Assembly (NCBI GenBank): GCA_012800735.1
Contig: JAAZIU010000013.1
Location: forward strand, 1-64,000
Source: Clostridiales bacterium
GTDB lineage: Bacteria; Bacillota; Clostridia; Oscillospirales; CAG-272
Direction: 5' to 3'
DNA length: 64,000 bases
This document shows positions 19,647 through 29,642 of the stretch, piece after piece. Position 1 is the first letter of the stretch; every line of letters begins with the position of its first letter. The translations under genes and the position numbers were made by a program. A model generated the notes under the pieces. The model made no database searches, had not been told where the DNA came from, and saw only the letters and a program-made list of their open reading frames with translations.

Positions 19647-21023
19647 TCAGGCATTTTCCTCAATCGCTTCGGTTTCGATGACTTCGGTTTCGGATTCTTC
19701 TTTGTCTGTCGAAGGTTCTTTTGTGTTTTTATCGGCTTTCTTTTCAATATAAACGGGTGTTCCGCTGCCGCCGACACATTCTGCCGTAATGATGACTTTT
19801 TTCACGTCGCTTCTTGAAGGTACTTCATACATTACGTTGAGCATGATGTCTTCAATTATGGCGCGAAGGCCGCGGGCTCCGATGCTGCGTTCTATCGCGA
19901 TGTCGGCTATCTTTTCGAGAGCGGCTTCTTCGAACTCCAACTTAGCTTTGTCATAACCGAGCAGTTTTACATACTGCTTTACAAGAGCATTTTTAGGCTC
20001 TTTAAGTATGCGCACAAGCGCGTCGCGGTCGAGCGGATCGAGCGCGACCATGACCGGCAGACGGCCTACAAGCTCGGGGATAAGACCGTATTTGATTATA
20101 TCGTGCGGGGTTGCGTGGTGGAGAGTGGTAGATTTAAGCTTGTCGGCTTTATTTTTAATGTCGCCGCTGAAACCTATAACCGATTGTCCGAGCCGCTCCT
20201 CAATTATTTTATCAAGCTGATCAAAGGCGCCGCCGCAGATAAAGAGGATGTTCGCGGTATTTATCTGAATGAAGTCCTGATTCGGGTGCTTGCGGCCGCC
20301 CTGCGGCGGAACATTGGCGATGGTGCCCTCAAGTATCTTTAAAAGCGCCTGCTGAACGCCTTCGCCGGAAACGTCGCGGGTGATGGAGCGGTTTTCGCTC
20401 TTGCGGCTGATCTTATCGATTTCATCGATATAGATTATGCCTTTCTCGGCTTTTTCTATATCGAAGTCGGACGCCTGGATCAGGCGGAGCAGGATGTTCT
20501 CAACATCCTCTCCGACATAGCCGGCTTCGGTAAGAGTCGTTGCGTCGGATATTGCGAATGGGACTTTCAGGGTGCGCGCAAGCGTCTGCGCAAGATATGT
20601 CTTTCCTACGCCGGTCGGACCCAAAAGCAGGACGTTGCTCTTTTGAATGTCAACGCCGTCGTCTTTATGTTCCGCATCCTTTGAAAAGATGCGTTTGTAG
20701 TGGTTATAAACCGCGACGGAAAGCGACTTCTTCGCGGCGTCCTGTCCTATCACGTATTCGTCAAGCTGAGCTTTTATCTCCCTCGGTTTCGGCAGATTTG
20801 CAAGCGTCAGCGCCTCATCGTCGCTTCTTTTTCCGCGGGAGTAGGATGACGGTGATTCTGAGCCGAAATGCTCGGATACTATTTCGTTGCAGGCTTCGAT
20901 ACAGCTGTCGCAGATACAGGCGCCGGTCGGGAACGGAATAAGGAACATCACCTGAGTTTCATCCCGCCCGCACATGGTGCAGCGCTTTCTCTGGGCGCCG
21001 CGGGTTCTGTTATTCGTTGGCAT
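19647..21023 (-). CDS. clpX: ATP-dependent Clp protease ATP-binding subunit ClpX
   Basis: Zn finger [10 protein letters not shown]...[36 protein letters not shown]. Confidence 0.96.
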   Translation of the reverse strand: MPTNNRTRGAQRKRCTMCGRDETQVMFLIPFPTGACICDSCIEACNEIVSEHFGSESPSSYSRGKRSDDEALTLANLPKPREIKAQLDEYVIGQDAAKKSLSVAVYNHYKRIFSKDAEHKDDGVDIQKSNVLLLGPTGVGKTYLAQTLARTLKVPFAISDATTLTEAGYVGEDVENILLRLIQASDFDIEKAEKGIIYIDEIDKISRKSENRSITRDVSGEGVQQALLKILEGTIANVPPQGGRKHPNQDFIQINTANILFICGGAFDQLDKIIEERLGQSVIGFSGDIKNKADKLKSTTLHHATPHDIIKYGLIPELVGRLPVMVALDPLDRDALVRILKEPKNALVKQYVKLLGYDKAKLEFEEAALEKIADIAIERSIGARGLRAIIEDIMLNVMYEVPSRSDVKKVIITAECVGGSGTPVYIEKKADKNTKEPSTDKEESETEVIETEAIEENA

Positions 21024-21051
21024 TATTTCTGCCTCCGATTTTTAATATCAG

Positions 21052-21636
21052 TCATGCTCTTTTTTCAATTACCTTGTCTACGATTCCGTATATCCTGGCT
21101 TCTTCGGCGGTCATAAAACGGTCGCGCTCGGTATCTCGGGCGACTTCCTCAATCGGCTTGCCGGTATTGAGGGCAAGTATACGGTTGAGATTCTCTTTCG
21201 TCCTTTGCATCAGCTCTGCCTGAATCTGAATATCGGTAACCTGTCCCTGAGTGCCGCCGGACGGCTGATGGATCATAATCTCGCTGTTGGGAAGGGCGAG
21301 ACGCTTTCCCTTTGCGCCGGAGCTTAAAAGGAAGGCGCCCATTGAAGCTGCCATTCCGATGCAGATGGTGGATACATCGCACTTGATGAAGTTCATCGTG
21401 TCGTAAATTGCCATGCCCGCGGTTACTGAGCCGCCGGGGCTGTTGATATAAAGACTGATATCTTTATCCGGGTCCTGCGCTTCAAGGAACAAAAGCTGCG
21501 CTACAACAAGCGAAGCGGTTACATCGTTTACCTGATCGGCGAGGAATACAATGCGGTCGTTCAGCAGCCTTGAAAATATATCATAGGCGCGTTCGCCGCG
21601 ATTGGTGGTTTCTATTACGGTTGGTACGAGCGGCAT
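21052..21636 (-). CDS. clpP: ATP-dependent Clp protease proteolytic subunit
   Basis: [53 protein letters not shown]. Confidence 0.97.
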   Translation of the reverse strand: MPLVPTVIETTNRGERAYDIFSRLLNDRIVFLADQVNDVTASLVVAQLLFLEAQDPDKDISLYINSPGGSVTAGMAIYDTMNFIKCDVSTICIGMAASMGAFLLSSGAKGKRLALPNSEIMIHQPSGGTQGQVTDIQIQAELMQRTKENLNRILALNTGKPIEEVARDTERDRFMTAEEARIYGIVDKVIEKRA

Positions 21637-21774
21637 AATTTTTCCTTTCGTTTTCTAAAACAAAGTCGATATAAGACGACAAAGTGAATGAACCCGCCAA
21701 AAGCGATTCCATTCACATGTCTGTCTTATTACAAGTTTTTCATTTGATTGATTTTAAGGCTTATCAGCGGGAAA

Positions 21775-23166
21775 TTATTCATTCTCTTCTTCAGCCTTGT
21801 TTTCGACAGCGGTTTCTTCTGTGTTGTCGGTGTTTTCCGCTTCATGGTCGTGCGCGTGATCGTGGTCGTGTTCTTCCGGCTTTGCCTCGACGTCGGTAAT
21901 AACGGCTTTGGATTTGACTGCATCAAGCGCCTTGCGGATCTTGATGTCTTCCTTCAAGGTATCAGCCGGGATAGATTTAGCCTGTTCGAGATCAACGCTG
22001 TAGCGCTTTGCGATTTCCTCGTATTCCTTTTCCAGATCATCGTCGGAAACCTCGATATTTTCAAGCGCGGCGACCTTTTCAAGCGCAAGGCGGGTTTTTG
22101 TCTGGCGTTCAGCCTGCGGACGGAACTGGGCGCGCATTGCATCGAGGTCCATGCCGGTATATTTGAGATATGTCGAAAGATCCATGCCCTGCATACGGAG
22201 GCGGTTATCGAAGTCTCGAAGCTGATTTTCCTGTTCTGCCGCATACATCGGCTCGGGAACCTCAACGGTCATCTTTTCAAGCAGCTTGTCGATAACGGCG
22301 GTCTCGACATGCATATCGGCGTGGTTTTTATTGGACTCTTCAAGCTTTCTTCTGAGATCTGCGCGATATTCGTCAAGAGTGTCAAATTCGGAGACGTCTT
22401 TTGCAAATTCGTCGTCAAGCTCCGGAAGCTGAGTCATTTTAATGGCGTTCAGCTTGACTTTGAATACTACCGGTTTGCCTTTGAGCGACTCTTCGTGATA
22501 CTCCTCCGGGAAAGTGACGTTTACATCAAACTCGTCGCCAATGACATGACCTACGATTTGATCTTCAAATCCGGGGATAAAGGTATTCGAGCCGAGTTTA
22601 AGGCTGTAGTTCTCTGCTTCGCCGCCTTCAAAAGCGACTCCGTCATTAAATCCCATGTAGTCGATAACGGCGGTGTCGTCCATGGCTGCGGCGCGATCGG
22701 TTACTTCTATTGTGCGGGAATTGCGGTTGCGGATGCGTTCGACTTCGCGGTCGACATCTTCTTCCTTTACCGGTATTATTTCGCGGTCAATTTCAAATCC
22801 AGAATAATCTTCAAGCTCAACTTCGGGCTTTACAAAAACCTTGGCTTTTACGACTACTCCGTTTTCGTCAATTGTGTCGACATCGTATTCAGGGGCGGAA
22901 ACCGCGTCTATCTTGCTCTCGGTTAGCGCTTCCTGATATGCCGGCGGAATCAGTTCCTGAAGCGCATCCTCGTAGAACACGCCCTTGCCGTACATCTTCT
23001 CTATGATGGCTTTTGGAGCTTTGCCTTTGCGGAAACCGGGTATATTCATCTGACCGACATTCTTGCGGTATGCTTTGTTGACAGCTGCGTCGAATGCCGG
23101 CTTATCTATCGTAAATTCAAGTTCTGCAACATTCTTTTCCGGGTTTGACACGCTTTTGAGACTCAT
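21775..23166 (-). CDS. tig: Trigger factor with His/Glu-rich C-terminal tail
   Basis: N-terminal ribosome-binding domain GFRKGKAPKAIIEKMYG; FKBP domain DDTAVIDYMGFNDGVAFEGG; tail EEHDHDHAHDHEAE. Confidence 0.95.
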   Translation of the reverse strand: MSLKSVSNPEKNVAELEFTIDKPAFDAAVNKAYRKNVGQMNIPGFRKGKAPKAIIEKMYGKGVFYEDALQELIPPAYQEALTESKIDAVSAPEYDVDTIDENGVVVKAKVFVKPEVELEDYSGFEIDREIIPVKEEDVDREVERIRNRNSRTIEVTDRAAAMDDTAVIDYMGFNDGVAFEGGEAENYSLKLGSNTFIPGFEDQIVGHVIGDEFDVNVTFPEEYHEESLKGKPVVFKVKLNAIKMTQLPELDDEFAKDVSEFDTLDEYRADLRRKLEESNKNHADMHVETAVIDKLLEKMTVEVPEPMYAAEQENQLRDFDNRLRMQGMDLSTYLKYTGMDLDAMRAQFRPQAERQTKTRLALEKVAALENIEVSDDDLEKEYEEIAKRYSVDLEQAKSIPADTLKEDIKIRKALDAVKSKAVITDVEAKPEEHDHDHAHDHEAENTDNTEETAVENKAEEENE

Positions 23167-23233
23167 TTATTTATTCCTCCGATATTTATTGCTTACATTA
23201 AATATTAATTGGCGCAAAAGGGTATACTTTATA

Positions 23234-23262
23234 ATTATAACCAAAAAAGCGCTTTGTGTCAA
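23234..23262 (-). promoter_or_regulatory. Sigma-A promoter for tig
   Basis: Minus strand TTGACA (23257-23262), 17 bp, TATAAT (23234-23239). Confidence 0.85.
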
Positions 23263-23274
23263 GACAAAAGCGCT
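23242..23274 (-). terminator. Rho-independent terminator downstream of the metallophosphoesterase gene, overlapping the tig promoter
   Basis: Minus strand agcgctttTGTCTTGACACaaagcgct then ttttttgg. Confidence 0.8.
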
Positions 23275-23318
23275 AAAATTATTAAAAATTTAAAGATTGA
23301 ACATTCAGGGAGCGGTCT

Positions 23319-24035
23319 TTAGTTAACCCTTTGGGGAATAAAGTCGAGATAGTCTCCGGATATCAATACAAACTCAATTCCCTCTTCTTCCGTCACCTGC
23401 GGAAGGTCGTATTGACCGTGAATATGACCGTAAAAGCACAGCTTTACCCCGTGGCGATGCATCACATCGAGCAGCTCTTCGCATTTGTAATTTGCAAACA
23501 GCGGCGGAAAGTGCATGAACACGATGTTCTCTCGGTTTTCTCCGGTTTCTTCGTTTAAGCGATTGGCGGCGGAAAGGCTGAGCTCAAGCCTGGCTGCCTC
23601 TCTTGATACGATTTTATCATAGTCGGTGTTTTTCGGAGAATTGTTTTTGTCAACATACCACCCGCGGCTGCCGCAGATATTGATGTCCTCGCAGCTATAT
23701 GCGTTGTTATAAAGGAATTTAAGGGTGGTAAGACCGTTTTCCTCAAAAAAGGCGTTCATTTTTGTCAGGCTTGTCCACCAGTAATCATGATTCCCTTTAC
23801 CCAGCAGCTTTTTGCCGGGCAATGAGTCGAGAAAACGGAAATCCTCAAGAGCTTCTTCAAGATTCATTCCCCAGCTTATATCTCCGGGGATTACAACGGT
23901 ATCTTCATCGGTGACTGCGGATTTCCATCCGTTTGTAAGTTTTTCTATATAATTCTCCCAACGGCTGCCGAAGATATCCATCGGCTTGTCGGTTGTAAGA
24001 GAAAGATGAGTGTCTGCAATCGTATATATCGCCAT
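23319..24035 (-). CDS. Metallophosphoesterase (cytoplasmic, calcineurin-like)
   Basis: IADTHLS, IPGDISWG, GNHDYWW, YGHIHG motifs. Confidence 0.88.
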   Translation of the reverse strand: MAIYTIADTHLSLTTDKPMDIFGSRWENYIEKLTNGWKSAVTDEDTVVIPGDISWGMNLEEALEDFRFLDSLPGKKLLGKGNHDYWWTSLTKMNAFFEENGLTTLKFLYNNAYSCEDINICGSRGWYVDKNNSPKNTDYDKIVSREAARLELSLSAANRLNEETGENRENIVFMHFPPLFANYKCEELLDVMHRHGVKLCFYGHIHGQYDLPQVTEEEGIEFVLISGDYLDFIPQRVN

Positions 24036-24040
24036 GTCGT

Positions 24041-25537
24041 TCAGTCGTATAAATTTATAAGTCTGTTTCTTGCGGCAAGGTATCTTGCGTATTTTTTGTC
24101 GTATTGTTTTTGTGATTCAGGTGCGGGATAATAAGTTTTTCCGTTTCTGACACAGTTCTCCGCAGCTTCGTCAAAGGACTTATACAGTCCGAGCGCTTTA
24201 GTTACGGCAAGCATCATGGCTCCGAGCGCGCCCGCTTCCTTTACTCCGCTTAACGTAATCGGAAGCCCGAAAATATCGCTCTTTATCTGAATCCAGAGCG
24301 GGGATTTGGCTCCTCCGCCGGCGGCTGTAAGCGAGTGAACCTCTGCGCCGAGAGCCTTTAGTCGCTCAAGGTTGTATCTCATCTCAAACGCGCTTCCTTC
24401 AAGAGCGGCGCGGTAGATATCGTAAATATCAGAAGAGAAAGTCAGTCCCGTTATCGCCCCTTTCGCACTCGGAACCCTGTCGGGAGTAAAGCCGGCGCCG
24501 GCAAAATGAGGGATCACAAGGATGTCGGAAATTTCTTTAAGCGCGGCTTTTTCGTCGAGCAGACGATATGCACCGCTGTCGCCGGAAAACTCGGTTAAAT
24601 TATCGCGCAGCCACCGAAGCAGACTGCCACCGGTATAGTTATAGGCGTAATTTGCCAAAAGACCGCTGTCGGAAAAGGGGACACAGACATAGCCAGAGCG
24701 GTAATATTCCGTGTCTGTTGGGATTTTATCGAACACCGAAGTTATACATTCAACCGAGCCGGTGGTGTTGACTGCTTCTCCTGCAACACAGACACCGCAG
24801 CCCAATGCGTTTGCGATTTGGTCGTGACTGCCGGCGACAACAAGGATATCCGGCGGAAGATCGAGTTTATCAGCTTGTGATTTCAGTATTTTGCCTATCG
24901 GCGAGCCGTCGGGAACGGGAGTCGAAAGAAGACCTGAATTTATACCGGCGGCTTCAAGCAATTTTGTGTCCCATTTCTTAGCTCTGACATCAAACGCCAT
25001 GGTTCTCGCGGCAAGAGACCAGGGGATTGCCGTTTCTCCGGTCAGAAAGTAAGTTATGTAATCGGATATAAGCAGGAATTTACTCATCCTGTCTGCAATC
25101 TGAGACTCGCGGCGCATTATGCGCATCATCATCGGCGCTGAATATGTCGCGTCCGGAACAAGACATTCCCTGTCGATAATATGTTCAATCCCTAGGTCTG
25201 ACTCGAGTCGTTTCGCCTCATCGGCGCCATAGCCGTCGGTATACATTACGACCGGAGCAAGAGGATTCATTTTGCTGTCAAGAGCAACGAATGACTCGCC
25301 GAAAGAGGCGACGGCGATGGCGGAAATATTGCCGTAATCGTTTTCAAAGGCGCGCGCGGCGGCTGCGGTTTCGGCAATTGTTGCGAAAACCGCTTCTTTT
25401 AAAATCTCCGCGTCAATTCTTAAAGCTCCGGTCGGAAGAGGGTATTCTTTATAACTGCCGCAGATATAGGCGCCGCTTTCTGAATATGCCGCGCATTTAC
25501 AGCCGGTCGAGCCGACGTCCAGTCCGAGGATTATCAT
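24041..25537 (-). CDS. FGGY-family carbohydrate kinase (xylulokinase-like)
   Basis: MIILGLDVGSTGCKCAAYS; VAGSHDQIANALGCGV; TAAGGGAKSPLWIQIKSDIFG. Confidence 0.88.
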   Translation of the reverse strand: MIILGLDVGSTGCKCAAYSESGAYICGSYKEYPLPTGALRIDAEILKEAVFATIAETAAAARAFENDYGNISAIAVASFGESFVALDSKMNPLAPVVMYTDGYGADEAKRLESDLGIEHIIDRECLVPDATYSAPMMMRIMRRESQIADRMSKFLLISDYITYFLTGETAIPWSLAARTMAFDVRAKKWDTKLLEAAGINSGLLSTPVPDGSPIGKILKSQADKLDLPPDILVVAGSHDQIANALGCGVCVAGEAVNTTGSVECITSVFDKIPTDTEYYRSGYVCVPFSDSGLLANYAYNYTGGSLLRWLRDNLTEFSGDSGAYRLLDEKAALKEISDILVIPHFAGAGFTPDRVPSAKGAITGLTFSSDIYDIYRAALEGSAFEMRYNLERLKALGAEVHSLTAAGGGAKSPLWIQIKSDIFGLPITLSGVKEAGALGAMMLAVTKALGLYKSFDEAAENCVRNGKTYYPAPESQKQYDKKYARYLAARNRLINLYD

Positions 25538-25597
25538 TAATTTATCTCCGGTAAATATATTGTTTACAACGCGCGCTTTTAAATATATCCGAAATTT

Positions 25598-25626
25598 ATT
25601 ATAATATATTTACTTATTTATGTCAA
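25598..25626 (-). promoter_or_regulatory. Sigma-A promoter upstream of FGGY kinase gene
   Basis: Minus strand TTGACA (25621-25626), 17 bp, TATAAT (25598-25603). Confidence 0.8.
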
Positions 25627-25662
25627 GCTTTTGGTTTGGATTTTGCGTAAAACTATTTATTT

Positions 25663-26535
25663 ATGGTTAAATATCTGCTTATACCGGTTGCTCTTGCAGC
25701 CGCCGTCTTCGCCTTATGGAGCGGACTTGTCCTCCGCCGCTATGAAATTTCAACAGACAGAATAAACGGCGCATCGATACGCGCCGTTCATCTTTCCGAT
25801 CTGCACAGCACTCGATACGGCAAAAATCAGCAAAAACTTCTTTCGATAATCAGCGAGTGCAAACCGGATATTGCTTTCTTGACCGGTGACATAGTCGACG
25901 ACCGTAAAAAAAGAAATCCGGCGTTTGAATTTTTTGAAGGGCTTGCCGATTTCGGGGTTCCTGTCTTTTACGTGACCGGCAATCATGAAATAAATATCTC
26001 TGACCTTGATGCCGTAAAAGCCGAAATTGAGCGCTATGGCGTCCGCGTCCTTGACGGTGAATGCGAAAAAGTCGTTATAAACGGTGTCAGGCTTAATATC
26101 TGCGGTATCTCCGACCCGCGCAGATACAACAGAGAGGGCGGATATGACGGCTGGGAAAGCGCGATGAGGATCGCGTTTGCCGATGTAAAAGACAATTCCG
26201 ATTACAATATCTTACTTTCTCATCGACCGGAGAGGCTAAACTTTTATCATGAACTTGGTTTTGACGCCGTTTTCTGCGGTCATGCGCACGGCGGACAGGT
26301 GAGAATTCCCTTTCTTTTAAACGGGCTTTTTTCACCTCATCAGGGGCTTTTTCCGAAATATACAGGCGGGATTTATAAAATCAACAAGCTGCCTCGCGCT
26401 ACCTTTGAATGTGTCAGCCGGGGGCTTTCCGTCTTTTGGAACCTTCCGCGGGTATTCAATCCGCCGGAGGTGGTATTGACTGTCATAAAGGGTAATGCCA
26501 GTCAAGACGATTCGACAAATGAAAATCAGTTATAA
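25663..26535 (+). CDS. Membrane-associated metallophosphoesterase (YkuE/YaeI-like)
   Basis: N-terminal TM; HLSDLHSTRYG, FLTGDIVDD, VTGNHEI, CGHAHGGQVR. Confidence 0.87.
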   Translation: MVKYLLIPVALAAAVFALWSGLVLRRYEISTDRINGASIRAVHLSDLHSTRYGKNQQKLLSIISECKPDIAFLTGDIVDDRKKRNPAFEFFEGLADFGVPVFYVTGNHEINISDLDAVKAEIERYGVRVLDGECEKVVINGVRLNICGISDPRRYNREGGYDGWESAMRIAFADVKDNSDYNILLSHRPERLNFYHELGFDAVFCGHAHGGQVRIPFLLNGLFSPHQGLFPKYTGGIYKINKLPRATFECVSRGLSVFWNLPRVFNPPEVVLTVIKGNASQDDSTNENQL

Positions 26536-26543
26536 ATATTTTA

Positions 26544-26581
26544 AGCCGGATACTGACAAGATCAATATCCGGCTCTTTTTT
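26544..26581. terminator. Rho-independent terminator
   Basis: agccggata (26544-26552) / tatccggct (26566-26574) then cttttttt. Confidence 0.8.
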
Positions 26582-26609
26582 TGTGATTTTACAGTTCTGT
26601 GAATTCGCC

Positions 26610-27515
26610 TTATTCTATCTCTTGTTCTTCGAATTCTTCGGCGTATTCTGCTTCTGTTTCCTGCATGGACTTATCTGCCATGGATATTGAACGAACCAGA
26701 CTTTCTTTATAACCGCCGAATTCTTCGGTGACGGCGCGAGCGCTTTCGTTTATACCCGATTCAAGCTCGGAAAGCAGCGCCGACATCCGGCTCTGTGATT
26801 CGGCGAGGAGCGCTTTCCAGTTCTCGGCTGTCCGGACAGCGTATTCACCGACCAGGCGATTTGCTTCATCGGCGGAATTGCGGACATTGTTTCTCGCGTA
26901 ATTCAGGAAATCTTCGGCTTCTCTCGCCGCTTCCGCGCGGATGCCGTTTGCGTCTTCCTCAGCTTGATTTTTCATAGCTTCGGTTTCGGTTGCTGCGTTT
27001 AACCTTATGTCTTCGGCATCTTTCGTGGCGTTTATTATAAGCGAGCCGATCTTCGCCGATACGGCGTCGTATTGACGGGCTTTTTCCTCTGATTCGGTAA
27101 GGGTGTTGTTCATTACCTGACGGTTTTCTTCAACTCTCAGCCGCAGCGCTTCAATCTCACCCTCCTGTTCAAGAATCCTTTCCTCAGCTTCGCTTCTTTG
27201 ATTTTCACTTTCGCTGAGCTTGTTTTCAAGCTCGGAATAATTTGAGTTCAGCTCATTATACTTTTGAGTGAGCGCGTCAAATTCGGAATTTTTCTCGTCA
27301 AGCTGCCTGCTGATCTCATAAACGGCGTCGTTATTGCCTGCCTTGGTTGATTCGAGCTCGTTCTTCAGCCGGTTAAGCTCATTTGTCACAGCTGTAAAGT
27401 ATTTGTCGACATCTTCTTTGTTATAACCGAACATTGAGCTGCGAAAAGCCTCTGCCTGCTGAGTCGGTGCGGGCTGACGGGGCTGTTGATTCTGCTGATA
27501 ATCGTTGTTGTTCAT
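26610..27515 (-). CDS. DivIVA-domain coiled-coil protein
   Basis: FRSSMFGYNKEDVDKYF then long coiled coil; SD aggaggaatttccatg. Confidence 0.8.
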   Translation of the reverse strand: MNNNDYQQNQQPRQPAPTQQAEAFRSSMFGYNKEDVDKYFTAVTNELNRLKNELESTKAGNNDAVYEISRQLDEKNSEFDALTQKYNELNSNYSELENKLSESENQRSEAEERILEQEGEIEALRLRVEENRQVMNNTLTESEEKARQYDAVSAKIGSLIINATKDAEDIRLNAATETEAMKNQAEEDANGIRAEAAREAEDFLNYARNNVRNSADEANRLVGEYAVRTAENWKALLAESQSRMSALLSELESGINESARAVTEEFGGYKESLVRSISMADKSMQETEAEYAEEFEEQEIE

Positions 27516-27719
27516 GGAAATTCCTCCTGAGCTGATTCTGTATTTAACGGATAAGAGGCTTCCGCCGCCTTATATTCCGCGCCTTCGATTCAAAGGCTTC
27601 CGACTAATATTATAGCATACTGCCGACGCATAATCAACCGTGAAATGATAACGATTGATAAAAAATATAAGTGAAAAAGATGTTATATAAACATTATTAT
27701 ATCTTATGATTTCAGGCGG

Positions 27720-29624
27720 TTAAGATTTTCGCTTCGGTTCACGGTCTGATAAAAAGCTGCGGATTTCAGCTATAAAATCTTCGCCGAACTGTCGGTATTT
27801 ATTCTGACCGACTCCGCTGCATGAAAGAAACTGTTCGCGATCCAAAGGACTTTTTTTGACGATCTCAATGAGGGTTTTGTCAGAAAATACCATATACGGC
27901 GGGATTCCGCGGTTATCTGAAAGCTTTTTTCGAAGCGCGCGAAGCCGCTCGAACAGATCAGTTTTTCTTATCTCGGCATCGTCAAGGGCTGCGGCAGAGC
28001 CGTCACGGGGAAGCGGAACAACTTCCTCGGTTTTTTTGGCGCTTCCTTTGCTTTGATATCTCGGGTCGTTCTTTATATAGATTTTATCGTCTTTTTTGAG
28101 TTTTTCATCTCCGATTTCCAGGGTACGGTATTTACCCGTCGAATATTCAAGCAATCCGCGAGAAACAAGGGTGTCTATCAGACGCCTGATATCCGCGAGA
28201 GGCATAAGCGAAAGCGCGCCGTAATAAATCTCCTCGTCCAATCCGAGACGCTTCACCGCGTCGGTGCGGCTTCCTTTGAGCGCGTCCGCCAGGTTTGAAG
28301 CGCCTATCCCGAAACCGAATCCGTTTTCATTGAATCTGTGAAGGAATTTCAGCGCAATTCCGGCTTCCTTTGTCACATCGGTGGTCTTATATCTACCCAA
28401 ACAGTTAGCGCAGTTTCCGCAGTTGCCCGATCGCTGCTGCGTTTCACCGAAATACTCAAGAATAAAATGGCGCAGACAGCCGGGAGTCAAACAGTAATCA
28501 ACCATAAGATCGAGGCGTTTTAAGTCGCGTTCTCTGAGTTCGGCTAAGGTTTTCTCGTCGAGATCTGCGCCTTCGGAGGAATTTTCGATGAGAAACTTAC
28601 CGATTATAACATCCTGACCGCTGTAAAATAAGATACATTCGGCGGCGGCTCCGTCACGGCCGGCTCGGCCGGCTTCCTGATAATAGCTTTCCGGATTTTT
28701 CGGCATATTGTAGTGGATCACATAGCGGATATCCGGTTTGTCGATGCCCATTCCGAAAGCGTTGGTCGAAGCTATTACATCAATGCGGTCGTAGGTGAAA
28801 TCTTCCTGGTTTGCACGCCGCTCTTCGTCGTCCATACCGGCGTGGTATCTGCCGACTGAAATTCCGTCGGCCGTAAGTTTTGAGTAAAGGTCGTCTACCG
28901 TCTTTCGTGTTGAGCAATAAACAATGCCGCGGTCGGACTTATGGGCTCGAATATAATCAAGAAGCGCAGAATATTTGTTTTTCGGCTGAGCTACTTCGTA
29001 ATATAAATTATCCCGATCAAAACCGGTTACCATGACATCCGGATTGCAAAGACCGAGGTATTTTACGACATCTTCCCGAACCTGTTCGGTTGCCGTCGCG
29101 GTAAAAGCCGCGACTGTCGGGCGTTTTGAAAGGGAGCTTATAAATTCCGGGATGTCAAGGTATGAGGGACGGAAATCCTGTCCCCATTGGGATACGCAGT
29201 GCGCTTCGTCTACCGCCAAAAGAGATATTTCCACCGAGGAGGCAAAATCAAGGAATCCCTGGGTGAGCAGCCGCTCCGGCGCTACATATATGATTTTATA
29301 AAGACCGTATCTGGCGTTTGACAGCGCGAGATCGAACTGACGCTGGGTAAGCGAGCTGTTCAGATAAGCGGCGGCGACGCCGAGCTGCTTCAGCGCAGTT
29401 ACCTGATCCTTCATAAGCGAGATAAGCGGCGACACCACGAGCGTAATCCCCTGCAGCATAAGCGCCGGAATCTGATAGCAGCATGATTTGCCGGCTCCCG
29501 TCGGCATAACCGCGAAACAGTCGCGGCCGGACAAAATATCGTCTATCATCCGCTCCTGGCCGGGGCGAAAGGTGTCGTAGCCGAAAAGATTTTTGAGTAT
29601 TGTATATTTATCGTTAAAAGACAT
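27720..29624 (-). CDS. recQ: ATP-dependent DNA helicase RecQ
   Basis: FRPGQERMIDDILSGRDCFAVMPTGAGKSCCYQIPAL, DEAHCVSQWGQDFRPSY, RQC Zn site, C-terminal HRDC. Confidence 0.95.
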   Translation of the reverse strand: MSFNDKYTILKNLFGYDTFRPGQERMIDDILSGRDCFAVMPTGAGKSCCYQIPALMLQGITLVVSPLISLMKDQVTALKQLGVAAAYLNSSLTQRQFDLALSNARYGLYKIIYVAPERLLTQGFLDFASSVEISLLAVDEAHCVSQWGQDFRPSYLDIPEFISSLSKRPTVAAFTATATEQVREDVVKYLGLCNPDVMVTGFDRDNLYYEVAQPKNKYSALLDYIRAHKSDRGIVYCSTRKTVDDLYSKLTADGISVGRYHAGMDDEERRANQEDFTYDRIDVIASTNAFGMGIDKPDIRYVIHYNMPKNPESYYQEAGRAGRDGAAAECILFYSGQDVIIGKFLIENSSEGADLDEKTLAELRERDLKRLDLMVDYCLTPGCLRHFILEYFGETQQRSGNCGNCANCLGRYKTTDVTKEAGIALKFLHRFNENGFGFGIGASNLADALKGSRTDAVKRLGLDEEIYYGALSLMPLADIRRLIDTLVSRGLLEYSTGKYRTLEIGDEKLKKDDKIYIKNDPRYQSKGSAKKTEEVVPLPRDGSAAALDDAEIRKTDLFERLRALRKKLSDNRGIPPYMVFSDKTLIEIVKKSPLDREQFLSCSGVGQNKYRQFGEDFIAEIRSFLSDREPKRKS

Positions 29625-29642
29625 TCAAAATCCTGATTTTCA

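Noticed and set aside
21748-22926. 392-aa plus-strand ORF
   Set aside because: Antisense shadow of trigger factor; composition follows the opposite strand codons, and tig on the minus strand has full family support.
23248-23274. CIRCE/HrcA or CtsR operator upstream of tig
   Set aside because: The palindrome AGCGCTTT...AAAGCGCT does not match TTAGCACTC-N9-GAGTGCTAA or the CtsR heptad repeat; the T-tract fits a terminator better.
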